64,000 bases of DNA. Source: Tigriopus japonicus. Its lineage: Eukaryota; Arthropoda; Copepoda; Harpacticoida; Harpacticidae. Of this stretch, positions 52,784-64,000 are shown in pieces; within the stretch, counting starts at the first letter, position 1, and every line of letters starts with the position of its first letter. The notes beneath the pieces were generated by a model. It was not told where the DNA came from. It ran no database searches and saw only the letters and a list, made by a program, of their open reading frames with translations. The DNA lies in assembly GCA_010645155.1 (NCBI GenBank), contig JAAGOF010000323.1, forward strand, positions 937,845 to 1,001,844, given 5' to 3'. The translations under genes and the position numbers were made by a program.

Positions 52784-54852
52784 CGTTTGTCTTTGGGAAA
52801 AGGGGGAAACAAAAAATAATTGGGGCACAGACGTGTTCCAGAAGATTGACTCGATCCAAGCGAACCAAGTGCTTGATGAGAAAGCTCAATGGAAACAAAA
52901 CAAACACAGGGTGCCTGAAAAACCAGCGTGATGTTCGTGGAAAATGCCGAAAAATTCATGAGTTGGTGATGCCTCATAAATCGCATTTTCTTAGTAAGAT
53001 ATCGTCATTTTTGCCCAAATGCTTGAATTATAAAGAAATTGTTTGCTGTGGGAATCATGTAACTTGCTCTTAGATGAAAGGACTCACTTTTATGGGTGTG
53101 TAAATTGAGTGTCGAGATTGATTTTTTCATTCATTGGGCCAAAAATGCATATTAAAAAATAGAAGCACGATTTAAAAGTAATGGGACTGGCCCGAAGTTT
53201 GATCAGGTGAGCATTTTAAATCATACCACTAGTGGTAAAACAGGGCTGTTGGCTGTGCTACGTTGCTCAGCCCATTTTGGCGAATCCAAGTTTTGCCCAT
53301 TTAGCCGTCCATTCTATGATTCTAGGTCCCTGGAAACGATCGATATTTCACTTAAAGATACCTTGGCTGAAATTGGGCCAATAATATGCACAATTCATTG
53401 TTTGGGTGACTAAATTAAAAGCAATTAAGCAAGCCTTTTGTTGTGACAAAAATAGGACTTAACATTGATCCAAATGATAATTTATAGACGCAGATTTGTT
53501 CAGTGGTTACTAAAGAATCAAATCAATATTTTAAAATGTGGCCCATACACAAAAATGAAATAGTTTTTAATGTTTCTTTCTGGTTATGTAAGATTTTAGA
53601 TGACTCATTTTTCAGTGAACAAACTGAGCATATTATCAATCAGGTGTAAGCAGAGGTATGAAGACTTAAAATATGGATCGTTTCCAAGGACCTAGAACCA
53701 CTGAATGAACGCTTAAATGTAAAAAAAAAATGGATCCGCCAAAATCGTCTTGATAATTCAGCACAGCCAACAGCCCTGTTTTACCGCTAGCAGTTTGATT
53801 TAAAACACTCGCAGCAACCTTTGTCATGTTCCATTCTCCATTTACTTATTGATTGTCCTTGATTGAATAGACTGAAACTTTGAAAATTACGGCTTAAAAA
53901 CAGTTTAGAAGCATTACTAGTGTTCCTTGATTGTACTCTTAATGTCAACCAGAGAATTTTTTTTTTCATATTCTCACGCATTTTTTCATATTATTTTTGG
54001 ATTTCAACTTACCTTTCATGTTTTGGCAAAGTATCAAATGGCCATTTTCAGGCACCCGTTAAAACATCCCTGATTAAGAGTACATATCTTCTCTAATTAT
54101 ATCAAGCAAAAACAAATGTTTTTATATGCATTATGATATGCGTGCTTACTGTAAAGCTCCGCTTTAAATATATGTCAAGGTAAATCGTCACTTAGATATA
54201 TGATCGCAAGATATTATATATTGGCCTACGTTCAATCTCCTCTCATAATGCCCTCAAAAAGTATCCAGAAACAAATATTTTGCAAGAGAATTCAAACTAT
54301 GATCCAACTCACAATTTGAATTGGTTAGCACCCAAAGGAATTGGTTCAGTCGAGTGTGTGCCCACCTACACCTTTCTATGGGCAGCGGTTGAAAGCACAT
54401 GGTGGTCAGTGTAAATATGGTTGACTGCAGCATGCTCAGAATAAAAGGCACTATCCCTGGAGGGTACATACAAAGACTGCTTTTGGTCATGATTCTTTTC
54501 TCTTTGTCAAATGCCTGAGGTTAGAATGATCCCCACCTCAAGGTTAGAGCTTCACTTGCCTTATGCAATGCAAGTCCTTTTGCTCGGCTTCAGCCTTGAG
54601 AGTACAAATTTGATGCGAAGGATTTGAGGATGAGAAGTGAGCTTTTTTTCTTATTCAGACACCACCAATAATAGCTTAGTCAGACGCGGATTTTTTTCCC
54701 TTCCATTTGAATATGTTTTTATTTCGGCTATAACAATTCCCAATTGTCATTCCCCTGATTTGCTACTCCATTGCCATGAGATGCAGCTTTTTTTCTCCAG
54801 ATTAATCTTATTATTTCTGGGTGACAAACGGTAGGTTTGTCAGTCGGCGAGA
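52784..54852. other. Intergenic, contains an inverted-repeat element
   Basis: This is the upstream region shared by mL43 (minus) and the secreted DUF2135-like gene (plus). Apart from the 602-bp element at 53209-53810, nothing coding is supported. Confidence 0.6.
53209..53810. mobile_element. Non-autonomous element with 51-bp terminal inverted repeats
   Basis: Bases 53209-53259 and the reverse complement of 53760-53810 align over 51 positions with six mismatches by eye. The inner 21 or so positions (GGTAAAACAGGGCTGTTGG and on) are identical. Total length is 602 bp. The interior of about 500 bp is not repetitive and has no transposase-like frame. No convincing target-site duplication is seen. 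This suggests a MITE or deleted DNA transposon; the family is unknown. Confidence 0.75.
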
Positions 54853-57423
54853 ATGAGGACACGTCGCAAGTTTGTACTCTTTTTTCTTCTGCCATGCCTT
54901 TTGGAACACCTAGTTGTCGCATTTCAGATCTCGTAAGCATTAAATCTTACACTTCCAGAAGCTTATGAAGACATGACAAGCGACGAAGTGAAGCACTGTT
55001 AAGTGATGTTCCGACACTTATTCGAAATTATGCATTCTACATTTCAGGGACCCAACGGAATGCATGGATAACAAGATTTGTATTATCCAATCCTCTTTGA
55101 CCTCACCCATTTGTGTCGGAGGTTTTTGTGTGGCCAAAACTGATCTTGAGAAGGATGCTTGTAGGTTCCATTCAGATTGCAATGAAGATCAATCTGTTTG
55201 CGCTTCTAGTAGGCAAATGCACGTCTGTGTGCCCAGAATAGGTTATCAAGCACCAATTTGCCGAGATCATCATAACTGTTATATTCATGACCAAGGTAGA
55301 GTATGAAATGATTCAACTTCAATGATTTGTTTCGAAAATCCTTCTTTGTTTCTATTTCAGAGGAGAGAATTCTTTGCCTCAAACCCTCTGATGAGGAGAC
55401 CTTGGGGGAAATTGGATTTTGTCTCCCTAGATTATGTCAAGTCTTGACAGATTGCGAGAAAGCAACAGGTTGGAGGGTGAACTGTATTGAAGGTACAGGC
55501 AGGTCTTTCTTTTTTTACGACTAAAAGCGACTAATTATGCAATGGGTAAAAATGGTTGGCAAGTGTATTAGAAAATCTGGTGATTTATAAAAAGAGTTTA
55601 GGACTAAGGAACAAGTTTTTGCATTTGTCATTGATACTAAACATTGCATGTGCTGTAAAGGCTGAACAAAATTGTTAAGAAAGTGTGTCTTTAACTCAAT
55701 CACATGGGCAAAAAGCGTTTTATCTGAAATATCTCAAACGTACATTTTGTTACATTTGGGCCGAAAATTACGAAAAAAATAATTCTGAGACTTTTTTCTC
55801 CCTCAATGAATTAATTTTTCACTTATCTAATGTGGATTTGTCCTTTTTTAGGTCAACAAATTTTGTTATTCATGTCTAAGAATTACTAGGTTATTTTTCA
55901 GTTTCCCTAACAAAATGTTTTGGCAACCTTTTTAGGTAGGACATAAATTTTGAAAAAAGAAGTTTCTGAAGCCTGAAAGCGTGAATAAATTTGTTTTTTT
56001 TCCTAGATTAAATCTTTAGAAAACTCAAAAAAACGAAAGCCGAAAAGCGTTTTTGGGCCTTAAAAGCACCTAAAAAGTATTTTTTGAAGTCTTGGGTAGA
56101 AAATCATATTCCTCGCCTTAATCATCAGGAAAAGTCAATTCCATTCCAATCGTTCTTCGAAAAGTTTTCGCCCATGGAGATTCCCCCAGGATAAATAATC
56201 AACCCAAATGACCATTTTGATCCAGGTGTGTGTTCTTACTCGAATGAGACGCTTCCAAACCGTCGCATTCTGGTCCACGTGGACGACTCGCTCTCTGGAA
56301 AGGGATTGGAAAAGGCTAGCGTGACATACCAATGCCTTAATGGAAGTACCACGCTTCAAGGCACGGAAGTGACAAGGGAAAATGGTTTAGCCAATCTGAC
56401 AGTGTCACCAGATTGCTCGGAAATGAAGGTGGTGGTTATCTCTGATGGATACGCTGAAGGTCAAGCCATTGTTCCCATCTATCGTGTCGACCTCGAAGGC
56501 CATCTGGATCACGGTGATGAAGGAGAAAATGAGGAACGGGATACGGAAATTAATCTGTCTTTGGCGCCAAAGGTAATCAATCCACGAATCCCAAGACTTC
56601 AATCTAATCCTAATAATTTGTGAGCCGACATGTCCTCCTTTGGCTCTTGACAGCATTTTGGAAAGGACGTGATCATTCGAGCAGTTCTTAATTGGGCTTC
56701 GTACCGTCGAGACTTAGACCTTCATGTGGTGGCCTTCGATCCCAAAGGTCAAGTGAGTTGCCACGTAAGCCACTCCAAGAAATATTGCCCCCATATGTCG
56801 CTAGACCGAGATAACACAAAAACGGGAGACTTCGGCTCGGAAACCATTTCTTTTACCAAAGGATCAACCCAAAAGGTTTGCCCAGTTGACCATAAACCAG
56901 TTCAGCCTTGCTTTGAAGTACCACAATTTTTTTCACAGTATTTGGTCTACGTAAAAGTCTACCCAGAATATCGATATCTCTATAATTCTGGAGCGAGAGT
57001 CACTTTGTATTCCGTTGGAGCCATCACAGTCCCTGTAACATTAACTGGGGTCGCAGCAACCGGCAAGTAAGTTTCTTATTGTCGGCAAAGTCGACCTCAT
57101 TTATGACTTGGATGCCTTTTTTTTGCTTATAAATATGAGAAAAGGTCACAAATGACGCGACATTGATAAAAATGAATAGTAAATTGAGGTACGTTTGAAT
57201 GCCGTTCGTCGTCATCACGTTGAAATAGGAAAAAAAACAAAAAACAAAAAACAGAAGTACAAAAAGTAAAATATGAATCGGGCAAATTTCACTTTTGTTT
57301 TCTAGAGAGCGCATTTGGTTAGTGGGATGTTTTTATGGAAGTCTGGGATTGCAATCTTGGATGGAAGTCAACGTGGCCATGCATAGAAAACCCATCAGTT
57401 CAGATTGCGAACCAATTTCTTGA
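54853..57423 (+). CDS. Secreted Cys-rich protein with DUF2135/YfaP-like domain
   Basis: Six exons, all GT-AG and in phase: 54853-54932, 55048-55295, 55361-55492, 56226-56572, 56654-57066, 57306-57423; 445 residues. Exon 1 encodes a signal peptide (RRKFVLFFLLPCLLEHLVVA). Exons 2-3 carry about 17 Cys in disulfide-type spacing. Exon 4 (about 155-269) looks like a beta-sandwich carrier domain with an acidic, Glu-rich end. Exon 5 has LNWASYRRDLDLHVVAF, a His/Cys segment and LDRDNTKTGDFGSETISF, matching the W..RDLDxH...LDxDxT.G.GxE pattern I associate with the DUF2135 (YfaP) domain of bacteria and many marine invertebrates. The protein is extracellular; no enzymatic role is known to me. The exon structure is strong, the domain call moderate. 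AATAAA at 57503 is a suitable poly(A) signal. Confidence 0.8.
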
Positions 57424-57502
57424 AAGTGGAAAAAGGAATGCTATTGCGACGTTACGAGCAAATTGTGTTATGTTGAGCAACAGTTACTCCTATGATTAGG
57501 AA

Positions 57503-57508
57503 AATAAA
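57503..57508 (+). other. Poly(A) signal for the DUF2135-like gene
   Basis: AATAAA 80 bp after the stop codon. A second lies at about 57542. Confidence 0.55.
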
Positions 57509-59343
57509 TGAACGACTTATGTTTTGTATTCAAAGCTCTCAAATAAATGCACCTCCATTAAATATTAGTTTTCGCCATTAGTCAATTTTGGCCATAACAA
57601 GACGTTTTTGCTCGCTTTTGCAATATTTGTCATGTTGACCAGCAAATAAGTAGTTCGCTGGACAACTGTTAAAGGACTTAGATTGGTGCGTAATCACATT
57701 GAAAATAAAAATGAAGATCGAAAATTTTAAAACGCAAACCAGTTACCAAATTTTGAGCAACTTACAATTTTCTTTGTTAATAATTTTTGGTTTATTTATT
57801 ATTTCTATTGTTTACATTGTCCATTTTTGAGACTAAAAATGGGGTTATTTTACTTACAAGAAATTTACATTTGTATTGTCATAAGATGTCATTATTATGA
57901 TTATTTTTAGATCGACTTCATGACTTGTTGGATTTGTTATTATCACATGCAAGTTTGACCTTCGCGGTTGTTGGGACATCCTTGGACTTTAATACTCGTA
58001 GTAATCGTTGTTTTTCTCATCTACCGTACGTACATATGATGAACTTTAATATTTATCTAGTCATTAAAACAATCATTTAGACATTCAATTGAACAATGCA
58101 CGTCAGTAAATTGGGAATACAAAAAAAACTCTACGAATTGCAGGAAAAGAAATAGAGTGTTTTTTTGTACACACACCTTTTGTTGCCAACAGGTTTTATC
58201 TTGTTTAATTTCTTTCTTTATAACAGGGGTCTTACTAAGACTCAAAACATACTGAAAAAATACATGCTATAAGACAGTTATGAGCTGCAGAGAATTTGCA
58301 TTTCATTGGTCCAGAAGACTATTTTTATCGTTGAAACAATGTTTTTCGGATCAAACTCCAGGGAAGTAAGGCCAACAGGCAAAGGAAATTTGACGATAAC
58401 ACGGTTTGGCGGTCCAAGTGTAGATTGTGACGGTTTTAGTACTGATACATCGCACTCCAAATGCATTTGGATTGCGTTCACAACCAATAATACTCTAGTC
58501 AGAACCATATAAAAAGGCTGTGATATTCATGTTAGTCAACAGTAATAAAGATATGATCTCGGGGGCTTCACCCTTCAAAACTAAAAAAAAAAACAAATGG
58601 CCCATCTTTGAGAGTGTTGCAAGTCAGGATACTTAAGAGTCCATTTCCAATCCAAAATTCCGCCCTCCTTCCCTTGAAGGACAAATACAAAGGCACTGTG
58701 CCAACTGTCCCAGTTATTTCATCGATGTTGTGATCTCAGGCATGCCCAAGGACTCCAACAGGGATTTGTACAAAAACAACTTCTTTTCATTAATATGTTG
58801 GGATTCTCAAACTATAAATTTGAATAAAAAGACTATCGAAAACTACAATACTTTTAGAGTCTTAACGGGTCTGAAGTTGGTTCGCCCGCCAACTCTATAC
58901 TTTAACAGGGAAGTACTAAAATTCGTTGAAAATGCACGGAAAAAGCAAAACACGTGTGTTTATACGATACAGGGTGTACCCTCAAAATTGAGAATCGGTT
59001 CTCTTAGATTGCAAAAAAGTGATTTTACACTAATACAATATCACGTAACTTAGTAAGTTAACAGAAGTTCAATTTTCTAAATGGCTCCCTGTGGTCTTCA
59101 CAACGGCCTTAAATCTTCCAATTGCAGTCCCAGCACAAACACGAACCTATTCTTCAGATATACTTTGATCAGCTTGGCCTTTGCAAGTAAAATGCCATTC
59201 ATGTGAGTCCCTAGAGCCCAGTATCTATGCAAAATGTTTTTCCACAGTGCGTTGTAAACAAATAATTTACGATCAAAATGAGTTGTAGTTTTTTGAAGGG
59301 TCACATGATTAGGTCAGTGATGCTTAAAAGATAAGATAATCAG
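57509..59343. other. Intergenic, no supported gene
   Basis: AT-rich sequence. Frames such as 58278-58508 (minus) and 58730-59053 (plus) have no recognisable motif, signal peptide or splice partners and are not called. Confidence 0.55.
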
Positions 59344-59384
59344 TATAAAAGAAAATGAAATTGCCGGCAACCCTCAGATCAATC
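59344..59384 (+). promoter_or_regulatory. TATA-Inr core promoter of the serine protease gene
   Basis: TATAAAAG at 59344-59351 is followed 32 bases later by an initiator-like TCAGATC (A at 59376). The start codon is at 59385, so the 5' UTR would be only about 9 nt. Spacing and motifs are those of strongly expressed arthropod digestive enzyme genes. An ATG at 59355 lies upstream of the predicted start site and is ignored. Confidence 0.7.
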
Positions 59385-60496
59385 ATGAAGGTCCTCGTTC
59401 TTCTTGCGCTGATGGCTGGAGCCATGGTAAATATATATAATTCATGAAATCATTTTTTCCCGCAAATAGCACTCTATCTTGAACATGTAGGCCTCCCCGG
59501 CCAAGTATCCCGTGATTCGGGACTTGTCCAAATACCAAGACAGAAGTGTCCTTTACCCTGGTATCTTCAAAGGAGTCGACAAGCTCCACAGACCCAACTT
59601 GAACTCAAAGATTGTTGGTGGTGAGGAGGCAGTTCCTCATTCGTATCCCTTCATCGTGGGCATGTTCATTGATGACTTGTACTTTTGTGGGGGTTCTATC
59701 TTGAGTAAGATCGCATCTGAAGGCTTTAGTTTTATCAAAACGGTTAAAAAAGGCATTTTTCTCTCCAGATGAGAACTGGATCTTGACCGCCTCTCATTGC
59801 ATGGACGGAGCCAACTCTGTCGAGGTGATTGCTGGAGCTCACAATATCCGCCAAGATGAGCCAACTCAACAAAGAATGGTGTCTACTGAATACACTGTCC
59901 ATGAGGGATGGACCAACAATTTGGTCGAAGGATTCGATGTGACCGTGATTAAGCTGCCTCAATCCTTGAAGTTCAACGGTTAGATTCTTTATCTCGCTAA
60001 CAGGCATCTCTTGCGAAATACTAATGATCTTAAATCATCATTGTAGATAACGTTCAGCCCATCACCCGCACTTCAACCGAACCCGATGTTGGTGATTTGG
60101 TCACAGCTATTGGCTGGGGCAAGCCCAGTGATTCTGCTGCTGGTATCAGTGACACTCTCAATTTTGTGGATGGATTGGACATCATTGATCGAGGTACTTG
60201 TGGAGCCACTTATGGCTCTGTCCTCAGTGAAGATATCATCTGCATCAGCGCCAAGGACGGTCGTGGAACTTGTAACGTAAGTTTAACACGGTATTTGTAC
60301 CGGTTGTGGGCCTTCAGAACGGTCACACTCTTTCTCTGTTTAGGGCGATTCTGGCGGTCCATTGGTGAATTCCAACGGTGAATTGGCTGGCGTCACCTCG
60401 TTCGGTGCTTCCATTGGTTGTGAGCTTGGCTTCCCAGACGGATACTCCAGTGTGGCCAAATTTAACTCGTGGATTGATGACAACATTTCAGCCTAG
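59385..60496 (+). CDS. Secreted serine protease, brachyurin/chymotrypsin type (S1A)
   Basis: Digestive-type endopeptidase. Five exons: 59385-59426, 59491-59704, 59769-59978, 60047-60276, 60344-60496, phase-consistent, 282 residues. Exon 1 is a signal peptide; a propeptide follows to Lys54, and IVGG (55-58) is the new N-terminus after trypsin-like cleavage. The triad is His95 (TASHC), Asp142 (GFDVTVIKL) and Ser235 (GDSGGP). The residue six before the Ser is Gly229, chymotrypsin position 189, not the Asp of trypsins. With GTCNGDSGGP and GCELGFPDGYSSV (Asp near 226), this resembles crab serine collagenase (brachyurin), which has broad specificity. Only two disulfide pairs plus the Cys221-type bridge are obvious. 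AATAAA follows at 60532. All catalytic residues are intact. Confidence 0.95.
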
Positions 60497-60531
60497 GCAG
60501 TTTTTTATATAATTTCTTGCTATCAAACCAC

Positions 60532-60537
60532 AATAAA
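60532..60537 (+). other. Poly(A) signal of the serine protease gene
   Basis: AATAAA 36 bp after the stop codon, giving a very short 3' UTR that matches the very short 5' UTR. Confidence 0.75.
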
Positions 60538-63320
60538 AACTGAGTAAGAACTCAATATACAAGGTGGTGTTTGGTGCTTCCGTCTCTTTTTTTCGTACGT
60601 GGAACACGGCGGATGTTTTGGAGGAGCGACGAGAGGAAAAGAGAAATTTAAGACAGTGGGAAGCAGAATCCACCCAAAAAGAGTGTCAGTTGCTAAAAAG
60701 TGAGTCAAGGGGTGAAAGGTGCAACAATTTACTAAGTTGTTCCCAGTAAGCGTCCGAAGTTAAAGTTGACTTGTAAGTATTGTTAAAGTATGTATATTAT
60801 GTATTTTGTATTAGATCTACCAGTAGTTGTTTCGGCTATACATGGAAGAAGAAAAGGAACAAGTCTTCTTTCGTCTTTTTCATGAGGCTGGAATGGGTTG
60901 TATCTAATTTTGTTCCACATAATGTGAAAGACTCCACGTGAGATGAGAGAAAATGCAATTTCCGAATGAGCCCATATTGTCAGAGGTAGAAACTTTGCAA
61001 ACTGTCTAAATTGAGCACTCGGAACACTTGAGCACCTCATCAAAGTGGAAGAGAAAGACAAGCAGCAGTACGATTCTCAGGTAGCAAAGTTAGAATCTCA
61101 AATACTCTAACTGCGAACAAAATTGTGAAAGGACAAAGTAAAGAAGAATCTTTGGCGCCGGATCCTTTCTAAATTGGAATATACTTCCAAAAAGGACTCG
61201 AATCTCAGACTTTTCCCAATCCTTACGTCTCATGTTCAAACCATCATCTTGAGATGTGTGAAAGTAGCTTCAAAAATATGGGCGCTAGAGTCATAGATGA
61301 AGGGCGGAAATAGAGAGAGAGAGAGAGAGACCTATCAAAATGCGATTTCATCTCCATCACGATTCATCGATTGATCAAGCATCTGACATTAGCCTTTTTG
61401 CCTCGAAATGACCCGAAGTCTCGTCTCCAATATCTCGGATCGTTGAATATATTTTTGTTTTTCCTGCCTTGCCTTTTCATATGACACCTCATCAGGTGGT
61501 CCAATGAACAACGAAACGTTGTTTTCACGACGACGTTTTCATAGAAGTAGTAGCCATTCCATTTTGATGAAAGTCAACTTCGATACTTTTTATAACACTT
61601 GTAATTGTAATAAAACTCCTATTAAATAAACTCTTTACTCTGCTCATGATGAAATTTGTGCTCAATGGACCTCTTTAAATACAGTATTCATGCTTCCAAC
61701 GAGGTTAAGGACTCACGCAGCCTACAGTACTTCAGAAAGTTAAATCTCACAAATGGAAAAGGCAAAAGCTTAGATTATCACTTGGATGTGACTCAAAAAA
61801 AACTCTAGCAAGAAGTGCTGAAAATCTCAAGGCTCTTGTTGGCTTTTCTTTAACACAATGACATTAAAATTCAAGCAACTAGCCTTAAAACGGTACAACG
61901 TATTTCAGTCAACCCCAACGAATATTCAGTTATATAATTCAGCAAGTATGAAATGGTCAAAACAAACAAAGAGACCCATTTTAAGAAGTAATCTGAATTA
62001 TGATTTTGCATATTGAAATTGAGGAAATTTTAGCTCAATGGCTATTTTTTAAAGTTTTTTCTATCAGTGATGTTAAATTGAACTGTTTCATGACGATGAC
62101 ACAGAAAAGCTCATAAATGGCTAACCCATCGCTTTGTCTTGCACTGTTTTTGATCAACCATAACCAATTCAAACGATCATTTCGACTTCGATATTTGTAA
62201 AAGTGCCCGTGGGAGCATTTGTGGAAATCTTTTGTCCCAAAAAATAGGCTCAGACAGGGAGAGTATTTTTCTTTCATTTTCCTCCTCATTTCTTCAAAGC
62301 ATCCCAAAACACGCCAACAAACAGCCTAGAGATGGTCAGCAAAAGATACCACGGATTGAGAACGTGAAATGGGTAAAAATGATGCACCGAGGGGAAGTAT
62401 TGTGGTTGGAACAAGTAGAAATGTGCCTGATGCGACAAAATGTCTGATTTTTTCCAAATGGTGGCTTAAATATTTCTGAACTTTTGTCCTGTTCGTCAGT
62501 TTCAAACGACATTCAACCAGTTAGCTCAAAAATGACAAACTCCATATTAAGTAAGGATCATAACTCATAACCATAGGAAGGACAGATTGCCAGAAAACTT
62601 TGCAATACTTTTTAAGTAAATCTCCTGGAAAAGGAAGTCCCAAAAAGTTTGAGAAAGATATAGAAAAGGAAAAAAATGCAGTCAAATTAGGGAAATGAGG
62701 GAGGGTAAAATTTGAAACAAATCGATTGCCTTTGGTCGTCCATCCCCTGAAAACAGACATTCTTGGCAGATTTAGTCCTAGTTAACAGTGATTATTGCAA
62801 CACTCTTTTTAGAGCTTTGGTGCTGTTTCCATTCATTTTTGCAACAGTGAGGGATGTTTTATGAGGTCCTTCGGAAAAAGGGAAAACCATCCAAAAGAAG
62901 GAAGATGCACTCCTCATTTGAGAAGTACTGATAACACCATTAAAGGCTAGGATGAAGGATATGACAAAGTAGGTCATTAAATAAAAATTCTTCTTTTTAT
63001 GACATCTCGGACAATCAGCATCATTTTCTTTTGAATTATAGATTGCTATTGACATTTTGGGATGGGGACAGGTTTAGGATGTAAAAGCCAAAATGCTCAA
63101 GTTCTCGATCTTTGTTCTAACACGCTCATTGGTGGTGCAAAATTTAAAACACAATTCTGGACTTATTTACCGCCACCATATTGGGTAAAGGAAAGCGAGC
63201 AAAAAAGTTTGTCCATTAGCGAACCCGGTATTTATCTACCTTTCAGAGCAACCTTTTGAAAGGCGTTGCTGCAAACTTTTTTCCATGAGAACTCTTTACA
63301 AAAGGAATAGGGAAATACAC
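60538..63320. other. Intergenic, no supported gene
   Basis: A GA repeat tract lies at 61311-61331. No coding region, RNA gene or organised repeat is otherwise recognised. Short frames overlap on both strands. Confidence 0.55.
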
Positions 63321-63339
63321 CTGATGTATAGTATACGAT

Positions 63340-63661
63340 GAAACCTTTCCTTCAGTGGTTTATCGGGAATTCCTTCCCCGAAAATACCTTCTCGTATTGG
63401 CACCAGAGCGATTGACAGACGGAAGGAGCACATAAGTGATGCGGGTGACATTAATTTTGACGCTTCTGTCGCCACCAGATTGGATCCGGGAGCAATCCAT
63501 GTCATTGGAAAATCCATCCTTTGAAGAATCTTACCGAGTTCCATTTGTTCCCGGAAGGAACCACAAGGAAGACGGCACCAATATCTTCCATCAAGGCCAA
63601 CATTGATATGAAACCCCCACGCTACAAATTCGAATGCTCCTCGTACATTGATGAACAAGGT
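63340..63661 (+). other. Possible exon(s) of an unidentified gene running off the window
   Basis: After CCTTCAG (about 63346-63352) one frame is open for about 54 codons, including GDINFDASVATRLDPGAIH, and stops at about 63522. A frame one base over continues through EFHLFPEGTTRKTAPISS and KPPRYKFECSSYIDEQ to a good donor, CAAG|GTAAGTAG at 63660. Composition is coding-like and GC-richer than the surroundings. The frame change means a misread splice, an indel or a pseudogene. I do not recognise the family; the minus strand is also open here. Confidence 0.25.
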
Positions 63662-64000
63662 AAGTAGTGTGATTATACAAGGGATTTTTCTTGGGAATAA
63701 AGTTGTACTATGACACCAAAAGAGTTATGGCCTTGAAGTATACTGATCTAACGAGAGTTTAGGGATTCTAAACTTTAATGATGAGAGAGACAGGCCAGGT
63801 TCTAAATTGCAAGAGCGAAATCCAAGGTTTTTTTTTTTCAAAGTTAAACAGACCTGAAAGCTCTGAATAGCTATGTTCAAAATTTATTTTGAATATGGTA
63901 CTTTTCTGAAATGCGCTTGCTTCATACAAGATAAAATCGTTGGCAACACAACCATTAACAGTATTAGTAGTATATGATTGCACCCGATTTTGGAGGCCCC

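Noticed and set aside
58278..59053. Frames of 68-107 codons upstream of the serine protease
   Set aside because: Both strands are open, the products are unfamiliar, and there is no signal peptide or splice support.

Overview
This is a eukaryotic nuclear genome window. Its genes are multi-exon with GT-AG introns, its ribosomal protein and CtBP are animal-type, and intergenic space is AT-rich. An attractin, a GT29 sialyltransferase and a brachyurin-like digestive protease (Gly at specificity position 189) together suggest an arthropod, most likely a crustacean and perhaps a copepod. That placement is inference; no species can be read from the sequence.

Layout. 1-6.7 kb holds no gene I can support. 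6.7-23.2 kb (minus) is one attractin gene rebuilt here as 15 coding exons. It lacks the C-type lectin module of human attractin. The intron at that exact position contains a complete intronless gene on the same strand (10716-12374): a signal peptide, a 2-oxoglutarate/Fe(II) dioxygenase-like domain, a Cys-rich linker and a CTR-type copper transporter membrane domain. 23.2-32.5 kb is accessory DNA: a 78-bp tandem duplication, a MITE with perfect 13-bp terminal inverted repeats, a broken inverted duplicate of the 3' half of the nested gene (26.65-27.72 kb), a hAT transposon end, a 26-bp minisatellite and a decayed coding remnant.

32.5-40.6 kb is a compact housekeeping block: RPS23 (minus), FDXR (plus, intronless) and CtBP (minus, two plausible C-termini). 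40.6-50.2 kb has no confident gene; it contains a dense cluster of AAAACTTTTC-like motifs upstream of CtBP and trinucleotide tracts. 50.2-52.8 kb holds a GT29 sialyltransferase and mitoribosomal mL43 in tandem, 69 bp apart on the minus strand. 53.2-53.8 kb is a 602-bp element with 51-bp inverted termini. 54.9-57.4 kb is a secreted Cys-rich protein with a DUF2135/YfaP-like domain. 59.4-60.5 kb is a secreted serine protease with a textbook TATA promoter. The rest, to 64 kb, is mostly empty, with one possible exon near 63.3-63.7 kb.

The genes do not form a pathway. Best leads: (1) the dioxygenase-copper transporter fusion nested in attractin and ending 29 nt before a host exon; (2) its inverted partial copy, which carries a host splice acceptor and a conversion-like patch of near identity; (3) a foldback of about 440 bp in attractin intron 1. 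Exon boundaries and phases were worked out by hand; alignments are by eye against remembered family sequences.
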